From Desulfarculales bacterium UBA702 (GTDB lineage: Bacteria; Desulfobacterota; Syntrophobacteria; Syntrophobacterales; Syntrophobacteraceae): 64,000 nucleotides of DNA. The translations under genes and the position numbers were made by a program. The stretch lies in NCBI GenBank assembly GCA_002298165.1, contig DBMI01000110.1:1-64000 (forward strand). Direction: 5' to 3'. The notes below the pieces were generated by a model. That model searched no databases and was not told the origin of the DNA. It was given only the letters and a program-made list of their open reading frames with translations. Shown one piece after another: positions 1 through 9,279 of this stretch (position 1 is the stretch's first letter; each line of letters starts with the position of its first letter).

Positions 1-31
1 AGGATGGGTGGAGCGGAGCGGAACCCATCGG
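1..31. repeat. Palindromic repeat cut by window edge
   Basis: A GATGGGT arm (4-10) and an ACCCATC arm (23-29) flank a purine-rich loop made of two GGAGC-type units. The arrangement resembles other small intergenic palindromes in this window. Its left side lies outside the window, so full extent is unknown. Confidence 0.4.
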
Positions 32-156
32 TTGTTAGGCGCAACTTGAACTCAAAGTGGTATAATATCCGATCGTTTCAAGTTGCCTGAAGCAGTCGCG
101 ATGCGGATTCCCTGCCTTGATGCTAGGCTGTTATCAGTGGCCGGCTATCGGGACGA

Positions 157-3100
157 TCAGGAATGTACATGCCGGGCGAGCACTTCTCGGATTGTCTTTG
201 CGAGGTGGTTGATGGCGTAGGGCTTCATGAGTATTTCGCAAATCCCTTCCGACTTATGTTGATCTCCAAGCAATGCGTCGCTGAACCCGGTACACATTAT
301 TATCGGCAGTTTAGGCCGTATGTTCAGGAGTTCCTTGGAGAGTTCCAATCCGGTGAGTGCGGGCATTGTCATATCGGTGATTACGAGGTCAAAATCGTCT
401 GGGTGTTCTCTGAAGGCTTCCAGGGCCTTTATGCTCGATGTCTGAGTAGTGACGAGATAGCCGACTGTTTCCAGCATCTCTTTTCCCAACTCGGCCAGTT
501 CGCATTCATCATCCACGAAAAGAATTCGCTCTTTTCCGTGTGGAAGTGTTTCCATTATCTCTACGGCAGGGGTTACAATTTCGCCGGTTTTGGGCAGGTA
601 AACCGAGAATGTAGTGCCCACTCCGGGTTCGCTGTAGACGGAAATCGAGCCGCCGAGATTCTTGATAATCCCCTGAACCACGGCAAGCCCCATACCGGTT
701 CCTTCACCCGGTTTTTTCGTGGTGAAATAGGGATCGAAGATCCGCTCCACGGTGGCAGGGTCCATCCCGTGCCCGTTGTCGCTGACCATTAGCTTCATGT
801 ATTTGCCCGTTTTGATATCGGGGCATCCCGCGATGGAAACGTTTTCGACCTCCGAAAGTCCCACGCACAACATCCCACCGTGCGCACGCATTGCATGGGC
901 GGAGTTCGTACACAGGTTCATCAGCACCTGATGAATCTGGGTTGGATCGGCCATTACCACGTCGTCATCCGAAACACCGTCTATATCCTGTCGGATCTCG
1001 ACAGTTGTCGGCAAGGAAGAGCGCAGGAGCTTCAGAGCCTCCCTGATTGTAGGCGAGAGTTGGACGGGTTTTCGCTCCTGTTCGGTCTGGGTGCTGAAGG
1101 TGAGGATCTGCTTGACCAGGTCCTTGGCACGAGCGCTTGCTTTGAGCACTTGCTCGAGGTTAGGCCGAAGCAAGCTTCCCTCGGGCGCCTTGAACTGGGC
1201 CATTTCGGTGTAGCCGATGATTGCAGTGAGGATATTGTTGAAATCATGGGCAATGCCGCCCGCAAGGGTACCGATTGCCTCCATTTTCTGTGCCTGGCGC
1301 AAATCTCTTTCCAGCTTGATCTCGTGGGTTATATCGCGGTGTATGCTCACGAAGTTGATAATTGTGCCTGATTTGTCGCGTACCGGTGAAGCCGTCACTT
1401 CAGCTTCGTAGGTTGTCTCATCTTTTCTGGTACTCGTGATGCGCCCCGACCAGACATCACCTCTCGAGAGGCTCTCTCGCATGTTACCGAAGAAGAAACT
1501 GTCATATTTTGCACTTCCAATTATGCTTGAAGCCCGGCCGAGCAGCTCATTTTTCGAGTATCCGCTGATGCGTTCGAATGCCGGGTTTACATAACAGATG
1601 TTCCAGTTCGTGTCGGCAATGAGTACTGCTTCAGCCGACTGTTCGATTGCCGTTACCAGCCTGATGCGCTCCGCCTCGGCCAGCCTTCGCTCGGTAATGT
1701 CTTCTCCGATGCTGGTCCCGCCGACGACCTTGCCTTCATCATTTCGCACCGGCGTATTGTTCCAGGCAATCAGCCTTCGTTCACCGCTCCGGGTGAGAAT
1801 CTCGCTTTCGTGGAATCCTGGAAATTCATCGGCGGGCATTTTCTCGCGATAGAGAACCTCCATGTGCTCTTTGCTCTCATCGGGAATAAAGACATCGAAC
1901 CAGTTGCGGCCGATCACCTCATCCTTGGTCCAACCGCTGATTTCAAGTAAAAAGTCGTTGCAGAAGAGTATGTTGCACTCGGTATCCATAATGATGGCCG
2001 CGAGTCTGACTTTTTCGAGCATCTCGCGAAAGCGGCGTTCCGATTCGAAAAGCGCCCGCTCGGCCCTCTTTTGCTCCGTGATGTCCCTGCCAACTCCCTG
2101 ATACTCTATTATCTTTTCGTACTGGTCGAAGATGGCGCGGTCGGTCCACTGCAGCCAGCGGACTTTTCCACCTTCCCTGATCGCCCGGTATTCCAGGGTG
2201 GCGACGGGATTCTCCGGTGTCAGAAAGCAGATATGGGCTTGAAGCTCCGATACGTCCGGTTCATGGAAATAGGCGAGAAGATTTCCCAGCAGGAGGTCTT
2301 TGCGAGCTTTCCCAAAAAAACGGCAGAAAGCATCGTTTACAAAGATTATGCAGCCGTCCGGCAGAAAACGGCAGATTAGTTCGGTCTGGTCCTCGACAAT
2401 GGCCCGATATCTGGTCTCGCTCGATCTCACGGCCTCTTCGGCTTTTCGTCTCTGGGCGACCATTCGATTGGCTGAGACTGCAAGCGAGCGGAATTCGGCA
2501 AAATCGAGTTTGCCCGGATCGATAATTATCGATTCTTCCGAGGCGCGGTCGAAAAAGGATGAAAAGGCCTGGAAACCTGCATTGATTCTTCTGAAAATCA
2601 GGGCCAGTATGCCAACCAGCACGCTGCCCATCACCAGAAACACGACAAGAATATAGGCAACAGAAGTTTTGACTGACTCGGAAAACTCGGATTCCCTGGC
2701 CGCTACAAATGATTCAGCGTCATCAAGAGATATGCCCTTGCCGATTGCCCAATGCCAATCGGGCACCCCCATGAAAAAGAAAATCCTGCTGTCTGGTTTG
2801 CCGTCCGGCCTCGGGGTAGAAGTATATTCGACGAAGCCGCCTCCAGGCGTCTTTGATAACCTGACTCCCTGTTCAACCAGCTTACCCATATCGGGACCGG
2901 TAGAGATCGCCTGTTTTTGTCCGAGTTCTTCCTTTTTGTAAAAGGCGAGGTTTACCCCTTCGAAAGTGAAAGCCGCGATATAGCTCTCATCCCCGTGGTG
3001 AAGCTCGTTCAGCCATTCAACCATTTCCTTCTGAAGGTTTTTTTCCCCGTCATCCAGGTACTCTCCCGATCCGATCAGCAATTTGTACGGCTCGAAAAGC

Positions 3101-3786
3101 TTAATGAAGGCGATTTTTTGAAATGCACCTGCCTGGCCAGGCTTTTGACATTCAAACTCGACAAAACCCTCTCCTGATTCTCTGCCCACACGGATCAGTT
3201 CACTGATACACTTACGTCCGCCGAGTTCATGAATGGCGGCTTCTCCGGATTTCCCGAGGATGGATACGGCGGGAGCCTCGCCCTGGCTGGTCAGATCGAT
3301 TAGAAAGAAGTAGCTCTGGTCATCATTATGTCCGAAATTTTTAAGAAAATCCTTAATGATGTTCTTGATCTCGGAATCGGTAAGGTGGCCGCGGTACTTT
3401 TCGTATATTCCGGCCACCGCGCTGTTGATCTCGATTACCCTGTCGCGGACATCCTTTTTTATCTCGCTCTTTAAGTTCGATTTCCGATACTCGAGATAGT
3501 GAACTAACGAATTGACTTCTCTTCTGAGGGTATCTTTGTTGACTGAAACGTAGTTGCTGTAAAACGTCTCAGCCTTCTGCCTGTATTCGCGGATTTCGTG
3601 TAGGATCCAAAAAATGGAGAAGCCGATAGCGAATGCCAACGCAATAGAGAAGATCAAGTAGAAGAACAACCTCGATATCTTCGTACTTCCCTTCATCGCA
3701 AACTCGGCAGTGTAGGTTAGGTTCATTTCGGAAAGCTGAGCTACTGGGCACCTAAAAAAAACCAATTTGACTAGTTTGTCAATCAA
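157..3786 (-). CDS. Hybrid sensor histidine kinase (CACHE-PAS3-HisKA-HATPase-REC)
   Basis: Membrane-bound hybrid kinase of about 1,200 residues. A first membrane helix lies near residues 38-60, followed by a periplasmic CACHE-like sensor to about 370 and a second helix near 372-397. Three PAS domains follow (about 465-575, 585-705, 710-830). The dimerisation helix carries the phospho-acceptor His in GIAHDFNNIL, the ATPase domain has DNGHGMDP and GTGMGLAVV, and the C-terminal receiver (from about 1085) has acidic pair VDDE and acceptor Asp in VITDMTMP (about D1138). The longest frame opens with TTG at 3786; ATGs at 3726 and 3696 are alternatives, the latter placing the start just before the first helix. 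No cognate regulator is adjacent, so the target is unknown; the fused receiver suggests a phosphorelay. Confidence 0.93.
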   Translation of the reverse strand: MIDKLVKLVFFRCPVAQLSEMNLTYTAEFAMKGSTKISRLFFYLIFSIALAFAIGFSIFWILHEIREYRQKAETFYSNYVSVNKDTLRREVNSLVHYLEYRKSNLKSEIKKDVRDRVIEINSAVAGIYEKYRGHLTDSEIKNIIKDFLKNFGHNDDQSYFFLIDLTSQGEAPAVSILGKSGEAAIHELGGRKCISELIRVGRESGEGFVEFECQKPGQAGAFQKIAFIKLFEPYKLLIGSGEYLDDGEKNLQKEMVEWLNELHHGDESYIAAFTFEGVNLAFYKKEELGQKQAISTGPDMGKLVEQGVRLSKTPGGGFVEYTSTPRPDGKPDSRIFFFMGVPDWHWAIGKGISLDDAESFVAARESEFSESVKTSVAYILVVFLVMGSVLVGILALIFRRINAGFQAFSSFFDRASEESIIIDPGKLDFAEFRSLAVSANRMVAQRRKAEEAVRSSETRYRAIVEDQTELICRFLPDGCIIFVNDAFCRFFGKARKDLLLGNLLAYFHEPDVSELQAHICFLTPENPVATLEYRAIREGGKVRWLQWTDRAIFDQYEKIIEYQGVGRDITEQKRAERALFESERRFREMLEKVRLAAIIMDTECNILFCNDFLLEISGWTKDEVIGRNWFDVFIPDESKEHMEVLYREKMPADEFPGFHESEILTRSGERRLIAWNNTPVRNDEGKVVGGTSIGEDITERRLAEAERIRLVTAIEQSAEAVLIADTNWNICYVNPAFERISGYSKNELLGRASSIIGSAKYDSFFFGNMRESLSRGDVWSGRITSTRKDETTYEAEVTASPVRDKSGTIINFVSIHRDITHEIKLERDLRQAQKMEAIGTLAGGIAHDFNNILTAIIGYTEMAQFKAPEGSLLRPNLEQVLKASARAKDLVKQILTFSTQTEQERKPVQLSPTIREALKLLRSSLPTTVEIRQDIDGVSDDDVVMADPTQIHQVLMNLCTNSAHAMRAHGGMLCVGLSEVENVSIAGCPDIKTGKYMKLMVSDNGHGMDPATVERIFDPYFTTKKPGEGTGMGLAVVQGIIKNLGGSISVYSEPGVGTTFSVYLPKTGEIVTPAVEIMETLPHGKERILFVDDECELAELGKEMLETVGYLVTTQTSSIKALEAFREHPDDFDLVITDMTMPALTGLELSKELLNIRPKLPIIMCTGFSDALLGDQHKSEGICEILMKPYAINHLAKTIREVLARHVHS

Positions 3787-4067
3787 TCTCTTTTAGGAAC
3801 GCGAGCTTAATTTTCCGGATCTGAAAGCTTGGGTTGTTTGATCCTCCAAAGGATTATAACGGCATTTATTTACTGCAACTAAACGCCTATTCCATCAATT
3901 TCGCTATTTTAAATTACCGGGACCTGTGGACGGGTGATTTTTTCTCTCTAACCGCGGCTTGTTCGGGGGCATCTTTCCCCTTTGATATTCTCCCGGAAAT
4001 ATGCTTTAACCCAGCAAACGGTCTGTCGGCATGACTTGCGACAGTTTTGAGCTGGAGGAACAAGGCT

Positions 4068-4547
4068 TTGCTGAATTCTCGATTATTTGTTGGTGGACAG
4101 GGTTTTACATTTCGCGACGCTGTCGCTTACCTATATAGTAAAAGAACTACAATTGCAAAATTTGTAGTTTCCGGATCAACAGCGGCGGGAGTCGAGTTCT
4201 CCCTGTTGTATGTACTGACACAATATGTCGGCTTTCATTACCTGGTTTCCTCAAGTGTTGCCTTTTGCGTTGCCGTGGTTGTCGGTTTTACCTTGCAAAA
4301 ATTCTGGACTTTCGAGAACAAATCACTCGATCGCCTTCACAGACAGGCTGTACTATATTTTTCCCTCGGTGTGATAAACCTCGGAATAAATGCCGTCTTA
4401 ATGTACCTTCTTGTTGAAAATTTTCACCTCTGGTACATGCTCGCTCAGGTATTGGCGTGCGGAATGCTGGCCTGCAATAATTTCCTTATGTATAATCTTT
4501 TCATATTCAGGCCGGATACTGAAAAAGTAGACGAATTGAGCATGTAG
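4068..4547 (+). CDS. GtrA-like small membrane protein
   Basis: About 159 residues with four predicted membrane helices and the GtrA-type pattern: KFVVSGSTAAGVEF in the first helix, a central GFTLQKFWTF segment, and a final helix with CNNFLMYNLFIF. GtrA/DPM-synthase-like proteins help move undecaprenyl- or dolichyl-linked sugars across the cytoplasmic membrane, often beside a glycosyltransferase, but none is adjacent here. The frame opens at 4047 (TTG); the TTG at 4068 is preferred because GGAGGA lies 8 bases upstream. It is rather AT-rich compared with its neighbours. Family assignment is good; the transported substrate cannot be read from sequence. Confidence 0.8.
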   Translation: MLNSRLFVGGQGFTFRDAVAYLYSKRTTIAKFVVSGSTAAGVEFSLLYVLTQYVGFHYLVSSSVAFCVAVVVGFTLQKFWTFENKSLDRLHRQAVLYFSLGVINLGINAVLMYLLVENFHLWYMLAQVLACGMLACNNFLMYNLFIFRPDTEKVDELSM

Positions 4548-4668
4548 AGCAGGGGCTCCCACCCCAATGTCGCCTTTATTATTTGCAGCCGATCTTGACC
4601 CTTCGGCTGAAAATGGGATATCCTCAAAAACTTATTGAGGAAAACTCTTGCCGGAGGAGAGCGCCGGA

Positions 4669-5304
4669 GTGATTGCCATACTTGACTACAAAGCCGGGAA
4701 CCTCACCAGCGTGGAAAGAGCGGTCAGACACCTGGGGTTTCCGTGCAAGATAACAAATTCTCACGAGGAAATCCGCAACGCCGAGAGAGTCATATTCCCA
4801 GGTGTGGGCGCTGCGGGAAAATCCATGGAGAGCCTGGAAGAATTAGGGCTGGACAAGCTCTTGCCCGATCTTTTCGCCACGGGCGTACCAATTCTTGGTA
4901 TCTGCGTAGGGTTGCAGGTACTTTTCGATTTCAGTGAAGAGAACGACACCAACTGCCTTGGGATACTTCCGGGGGAGGTGCGCCGGTTCTCTGAGAAAAT
5001 CGAGCCGGTGAATGGAAGGGCCCTAAAAATCCCTCACATGGGCTGGAACGCCGTTGATTTTATCATCGACCATCCCGTATTTCGGGGAATTGCGGCGGGA
5101 AGCGAATTCTATTTCGTGCACAGCTACTATCCGCATCCGGCAGACCAGACCATGGCAGCAGGGATGACGGAATACGGAATCTCATTTACCAGTGCGGTTG
5201 CGCACAGGAATCTTTCCGCAGTTCAGTTTCATCCCGAAAAGAGCGGGAAACCAGGATTGCGGCTCCTCGATAACTTTTGCCGTTGGAGCGGCACTTCAGT
5301 CTGA
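4669..5304 (+). CDS. hisH: Imidazole glycerol phosphate synthase, glutaminase subunit HisH
   Basis: Class I glutamine amidotransferase subunit that supplies ammonia to HisF in histidine biosynthesis. The start of the fold (AILDYKAGNLTSVERA), oxyanion strand (FPGVGAAG), nucleophile motif GICVGLQVLF and the C-terminal His-Glu pair in VQFHPEKSG are all present. GTG at 4669 matches the family N-terminus and has a GGAGGAG upstream, though with long spacing; TTG at 4648 would add seven residues. hisF follows 13 bases after the stop, so the two subunits are co-expressed. No other his gene is in the window. Confidence 0.93.
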   Translation: MIAILDYKAGNLTSVERAVRHLGFPCKITNSHEEIRNAERVIFPGVGAAGKSMESLEELGLDKLLPDLFATGVPILGICVGLQVLFDFSEENDTNCLGILPGEVRRFSEKIEPVNGRALKIPHMGWNAVDFIIDHPVFRGIAAGSEFYFVHSYYPHPADQTMAAGMTEYGISFTSAVAHRNLSAVQFHPEKSGKPGLRLLDNFCRWSGTSV

Positions 5305-5317
5305 CGGGTACTTCGGA

Positions 5318-6097
5318 ATGCTCAGCAAACGCATAATACCCTGTCTTGATGTCCGGGACGGCCGGACCACCAAGGGAATAAAGTTCAGGGACAACATCGA
5401 CATTGGCGATCCGGTCGATATGGGACGCCTCTACTACGAGGAAGGCGCCGACGAGATCGTCTTCTATGACATTACGGCTTCGAGTGACAGGCGGCCAATC
5501 ATGCTGGACGTGGTGAGGCGGGTCGCCGAAACCATCTTTATACCATTTTCGGTCGGGGGGGGGATTCGCACCCTCGAAGATATGCGCGATGTTTTGCTTG
5601 CGGGTGCCGAAAAGGTAAGCGTAAACTCCGCGGCTGTACTAAATCCCGAGATTATCCGGCAGGGGGCCGAATCCTTCGGCAGCCAGTGCATAGTCCTGGG
5701 TATGGATGTGAAGCGGGTCGAGGTCTCGGGTAAAATCCCGTCCGGCTACGAAATGGTAATTAATGGGGGCCGCACACCGATGGGAATTGATGCCCTTTGG
5801 TGGGCCCAGGAGGCGGAACGACTCGGGGCAGGCGAGATATGCCTCAATTCAATAGACGCGGACGGCACCCAGACGGGATATGAAATCAATCTGACACGAC
5901 TCATCTCGACAAACGTTGGAATACCGGTGATCGCCTCGGGGGGGGCGGGCAAACCCGAGCACCTCCGGGATGTGCTCGACAGCGGATGCGCCGATGCCGC
6001 ACTCATTGCCTCCATGGTGCATTACGGAACGTACACGATCCGCGGCATAAAAGATTATCTGGCAGGAAGAGAAATAAAGATTCGCGGAAGCTGGTAA
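5318..6097 (+). CDS. hisF: Imidazole glycerol phosphate synthase, cyclase subunit HisF
   Basis: 259-residue TIM-barrel cyclase that joins HisH-derived ammonia with PRFAR to give imidazole glycerol phosphate and AICAR. Seen are the N-terminal catalytic Asp in IIPCLDV, phosphate-binding GGGIRT, second catalytic Asp in SIDADGTQTGY, and the C-terminal phosphate site ASGGAG. The ATG at 5318 gives the canonical MLSKRIIPCLDV N-terminus; the longer open frame back to 5192 overlaps hisH and is not used. Catalytic residues favour a functional enzyme. Confidence 0.95.
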   Translation: MLSKRIIPCLDVRDGRTTKGIKFRDNIDIGDPVDMGRLYYEEGADEIVFYDITASSDRRPIMLDVVRRVAETIFIPFSVGGGIRTLEDMRDVLLAGAEKVSVNSAAVLNPEIIRQGAESFGSQCIVLGMDVKRVEVSGKIPSGYEMVINGGRTPMGIDALWWAQEAERLGAGEICLNSIDADGTQTGYEINLTRLISTNVGIPVIASGGAGKPEHLRDVLDSGCADAALIASMVHYGTYTIRGIKDYLAGREIKIRGSW

Positions 6098-6170
6098 GCT
6101 TAACCGGCTCGCATCGGATCCCCTTTAACCGCCTCAACCCAGCCTGAAAGCCGCTCCAAATGGTTTTACG

Positions 6171-6491
6171 CTAAAGATTGGTGTCGGTCTTTTTGGCCGA
6201 TTCCATCATTTCCTCGACCTCTTCGAATCCCTTTTTGTAGAAGCCTTCCTCTTGTGGCTCCAGCTCTTTGAGGAGCCTCAGGAATTCTCCAGCGTGAACC
6301 AATTCCTCCTCTGAAATGTCGCGAAGGACCATACGGGCAAGTTCGTTATCGATTCGTTCCGCAACCTGCATGTAAAGCTGGACCGCCTCGTATTCGGCGG
6401 CAATCATGAAGCGGATTGCCCTCACAAGCTCGGAATTTGTGAGTTTCCTGTCGGCCGGGATGCCGGTTAGTGCTGTCCCAAATTCGGGCAT
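6171..6491 (-). CDS. Half-ferritin / demi-rubrerythrin-like protein
   Basis: A 106-residue, two-helix ferritin-like protein. Metal ligands are recognisable as Glu in AAEYEAVQLY and the ExxH-type motif in ISEEELVHAGEF. This is one EX-type helix pair rather than the two pairs of a full ferritin or rubrerythrin, so a diiron site would have to form between subunits, as in encapsulated ferritins. No rubredoxin domain is present. No encapsulin shell gene lies in the window, and the tail (…KKTDTNL) is not an obvious encapsulin cargo tag. It is convergent with hisF and lies next to an Hcp stress block, which fits iron or oxidative-stress protection, but the function is inferred. Confidence 0.75.
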   Translation of the reverse strand: MPEFGTALTGIPADRKLTNSELVRAIRFMIAAEYEAVQLYMQVAERIDNELARMVLRDISEEELVHAGEFLRLLKELEPQEEGFYKKGFEEVEEMMESAKKTDTNL

Positions 6492-6670
6492 CTTCGTCTC
6501 CCTGATGGAAAAAGTTTATCGGGTAGGCACTTCGGTTGTAAAAAAAGGATCAATAAAGCCAATGAAACATAAGCGCGAGAGATGCAAAATCAAGATATAA
6601 GCTGGAGTAGCTTTACCTTGCGTCAACTGTGCCGGCAGCTTTTATTGCTGATTCGCTTATCTGCCCTGGC

Positions 6671-7357
6671 TTAAAATTGTCCCTTCATTCCGGATGCCAG
6701 GGACTCGATTGCTTTTCGATCAAGGAGCCGGATCTTTCGGCCATCTATGGAAATTATCCCTTGCTGCGCCATTTTTGCGAGGATGCGCGACAGGGTTTCG
6801 GGAATTGTCCCCAGAAGGCTTGCAAGCTGGGCCTTTGTGATGTCCAGCTCTAATTTCCCTGGACTCTCGCTTCTTTCACTAAGGAAAATCAGGTGTGCAG
6901 CGAGTCTTCCGGGCACCTCCTTCAAGGACAGGTCCTCGACAAGTTGAGTAAAACGGCGCAGGCGCTGAGACAAAATCCCGAGCATATTGAGCGCTATGGA
7001 AGGCTCTCTTTCAATCAGCGCTATAAATGCAGCCCTTGGGAAAAAGAGAGCGCGGCCGGAATCCAGGGCCTCTGCATTTGCCGGATAACTCCCGCCCGAA
7101 AAGACGGGCACCTCGCCGAAAATTTCTCCAGGTCCGAATATGTGAAGGATCTGTTCTTTCCCATCACGGGAGAGCTTTGAAATCTTGATCTTCCCCGATA
7201 CCACCAGGTAGAAGCCATTCGCCCTACTTCCCTCGGAAAATAAAACCTGTCCTTTATCGAACTTCTGGTCGACACAAATTTGCGCCAAAACATCGATCTG
7301 CGCGGTGAGAAGACCATCGAAAAGTGAAGCCCCCGCTATAATATCCGTGATTTTCAC
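6671..7357 (-). CDS. hcpR: Crp/Fnr-family regulator, HcpR-like
   Basis: 228-residue regulator with an N-terminal cyclic-nucleotide-type β-roll (LFSEGSRANGFYLVVSG, FGPGEIFGE) and a C-terminal winged helix with recognition helix in LGTIPETLSRILAKM. It lacks an FNR-type N-terminal cysteine cluster. It is divergent from hcp, the arrangement typical of HcpR, the nitrosative-stress regulator of sulfate and metal reducers; some HcpR proteins bind haem, which cannot be judged here. The GTG at 7357 has AGGGGTG upstream and gives the usual length. The longer frame to 7489 would run through the palindrome and promoter at 7454-7494 and is rejected. Confidence 0.88.
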   Translation of the reverse strand: MKITDIIAGASLFDGLLTAQIDVLAQICVDQKFDKGQVLFSEGSRANGFYLVVSGKIKISKLSRDGKEQILHIFGPGEIFGEVPVFSGGSYPANAEALDSGRALFFPRAAFIALIEREPSIALNMLGILSQRLRRFTQLVEDLSLKEVPGRLAAHLIFLSERSESPGKLELDITKAQLASLLGTIPETLSRILAKMAQQGIISIDGRKIRLLDRKAIESLASGMKGQF

Positions 7358-7453
7358 CTCGGCACCCCTGTCGTGATTGCAATGTGCGCCATATATTCCA
7401 AACTCTAATTGCTCACAAGCTTTTAAAATCCAATCTGAAAAATTTTTCCGAGA

Positions 7454-7467
7454 TTGACATAGGTCAA
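7454..7467. promoter_or_regulatory. Predicted HcpR operator in the hcp promoter
   Basis: TTGAC-ATAG-GTCAA with five-base perfect half-sites. It closely resembles the TTGACC-type palindrome reported for HcpR targets in some deltaproteobacteria. Its centre (7460.5) lies about 41 bases before the start expected from the -10-like TTAAAT at 7489-7494, the geometry of class II activation by Crp/Fnr proteins. Binding is inferred. Confidence 0.65.
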
Positions 7468-7488
7468 GGACCAAAGACATCCGGCGCA

Positions 7489-7494
7489 TTAAAT
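7489..7494 (+). promoter_or_regulatory. Candidate -10 element for hcp
   Basis: TTAAAT lies 21 bases after the palindrome and about 65 bases before the hcp ATG. No good -35 hexamer is present at normal spacing, as expected for an activator-dependent promoter with the operator at about -41.5. A ribosome site AGGAGGAC precedes the ATG at 7561. Confidence 0.45.
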
Positions 7495-7560
7495 TAGGCT
7501 CGAAAGTGAGCCCAAAGGTTACAATTTACATGATATCAATCAAGTATACAGGAGGACAGA

Positions 7561-9210
7561 ATGTTTTGTTACCAATGTGAACAGACGGCCAAAGGCGAAG
7601 GTTGTACCAGGATCGGTGTATGCGGAAAGCAGCCTGAAGTTGCGGACCTGCAGGATTTGCTGGTTTTCGCCTTGCAAGGGCTTTCCCTGGTTGCGGTCGA
7701 AGGCCGCAAAGTGGGTGTAGTCGATAAAGAGGTAGATACTTTTACCTGTAAGGCGCTATTTTCGACACTCACCAACGTGAATTTCGAAGAGAAGTTCTTC
7801 CTGGATGCTATCTCCAGGGCGGTGGAGCTGCGCGAAATGCTCAAGGCAAAGTTAGCCGCGAAAGGTGGAAAAAGCAGTTTTCCTGGACCGGCCGCAAACT
7901 TCGAATTCTCCACAACCCGTGACGGACTCCTTACCCAGGCCGCTCCCGTTGGGCTCAAGGCCGATACCGTGGATAACCCCGATATCCAGTCGCTGCGACA
8001 CATACTGCTTTTCGGAATAAAAGGCATAGCAGCCTACACCGATCATGCGGGAATACTTGGCCGGCAGGATGACTCCGTTTACGCATTTCTCCAGCAAGCA
8101 CTTGCCGCTCTAACCCGAAGGGATGTGACTCTTGATGAGATGCTCGGGCTGGTGCTCAAATGCGGCGAAGTGAATCTCAAGGCAATGGAGCTTCTGGATG
8201 CTGGAAACACCGGTTCCTACGGTCACCCGGTACCCACGCCCGTCCCGCTGGGCCACAAGAGCGGCAAGGCGGTCCTGATTTCCGGGCACGACCTGAAGGA
8301 TCTCGAAGAGTTGCTGCGGCAGACCGCGGGCAAGGGCATTAACGTCTATACGCATGGCGAAATGCTTCCCGCCCACGGGTACCCGGAACTCAAAAAGTAT
8401 CCCCATTTCTATGGCCACTACGGGACGGCATGGCAGAACCAGCAAAAAGAATTCCCGAATTTTCCAGGTGCTATCCTCATGACCACCAACTGCATACAGA
8501 GGCCCGCGCAGGTTTATAACGACAATATCTTTACGACGGGCGTGGTCGGCTGGCCCGGCGTGCGGCACGTGAAAAACGGCGACTTCGCCCCGGTAATTGA
8601 AAAAGCCCTGGAAATGCCTGGGTTTACCGAAAATTCCAACGGAAAGCAGGTCATGGTGGGCTTTGCCCGAACCACGGTGATGGGTGTTGCCGGGAAAGTG
8701 ATCGAAGCGGTAAAGGGCGGCAAAATCCGCCACTTCTTCCTGGTTGCCGGCTGCGACGGTGCGAAGCCGGGTCGCAACTACTACACGGAATTTGTGGAAA
8801 AAGTCCCCGATGACTGCGTCGTATTGACCCTTGCCTGCGGCAAATACCGCTTCTTCGACAAGGACCTGGGTACAATAGAGGGACTTCCGCGACTCCTTGA
8901 CATCGGGCAGTGCAACGATGCCTACTCGGCAATACAGATCGCGGTCGCCCTGGCCAATGCATTCGGTGTCGGTGTAAACGACCTTCCGCTCTCGTTGGTC
9001 CTCTCCTGGTACGAGCAGAAAGCGGTGGCAATACTGCTGACCCTGCTGCATCTCGGGATAAAGAACATCCGGCTTGGCCCCTCTTTGCCCGCTTTCGTCA
9101 GCCCGGGCGTGCTCGATGTGCTGGTAAAGACTTTTGACATAAAGCCGATCACAACACCCGATGAAGATCTGAACGCAATCCTCGGGGGCGCATCGGCAGC
9201 AAAGGCATAA
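7561..9210 (+). CDS. hcp: Hydroxylamine reductase / hybrid-cluster protein (class I)
   Basis: 549-residue Hcp. The N-terminal CYQCEQTAKGEGC plus GVC spacing (Cys 3, 6, 15, 21) gives the compact class I cluster of strict anaerobes. Hybrid 4Fe-2O-2S cluster motifs follow in order: MTTNCIQ, GWPGVRH, GCDGAKPGRNYY, TLACGKYRF and GQCNDAYSA. Hcp proteins reduce hydroxylamine in vitro and act as NO reductases or S-nitrosylases in vivo. The strong AGGAGGAC ribosome site and the upstream HcpR-type palindrome suggest induction by nitrosative stress. A probable electron-transfer protein is encoded two genes downstream. Confidence 0.97.
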   Translation: MFCYQCEQTAKGEGCTRIGVCGKQPEVADLQDLLVFALQGLSLVAVEGRKVGVVDKEVDTFTCKALFSTLTNVNFEEKFFLDAISRAVELREMLKAKLAAKGGKSSFPGPAANFEFSTTRDGLLTQAAPVGLKADTVDNPDIQSLRHILLFGIKGIAAYTDHAGILGRQDDSVYAFLQQALAALTRRDVTLDEMLGLVLKCGEVNLKAMELLDAGNTGSYGHPVPTPVPLGHKSGKAVLISGHDLKDLEELLRQTAGKGINVYTHGEMLPAHGYPELKKYPHFYGHYGTAWQNQQKEFPNFPGAILMTTNCIQRPAQVYNDNIFTTGVVGWPGVRHVKNGDFAPVIEKALEMPGFTENSNGKQVMVGFARTTVMGVAGKVIEAVKGGKIRHFFLVAGCDGAKPGRNYYTEFVEKVPDDCVVLTLACGKYRFFDKDLGTIEGLPRLLDIGQCNDAYSAIQIAVALANAFGVGVNDLPLSLVLSWYEQKAVAILLTLLHLGIKNIRLGPSLPAFVSPGVLDVLVKTFDIKPITTPDEDLNAILGGASAAKA

Positions 9211-9279
9211 CAGCTGGCAGATAGATTGCCGTCCGGGCCGATTTGTGGACCGGGCGGCGACTTTCCGGAGAATGAGAAA

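Noticed and set aside
3834..4034. 66-codon frame before the GtrA-like gene
   Set aside because: No ribosome site or conserved feature; the region looks like a 5′ intergenic stretch.
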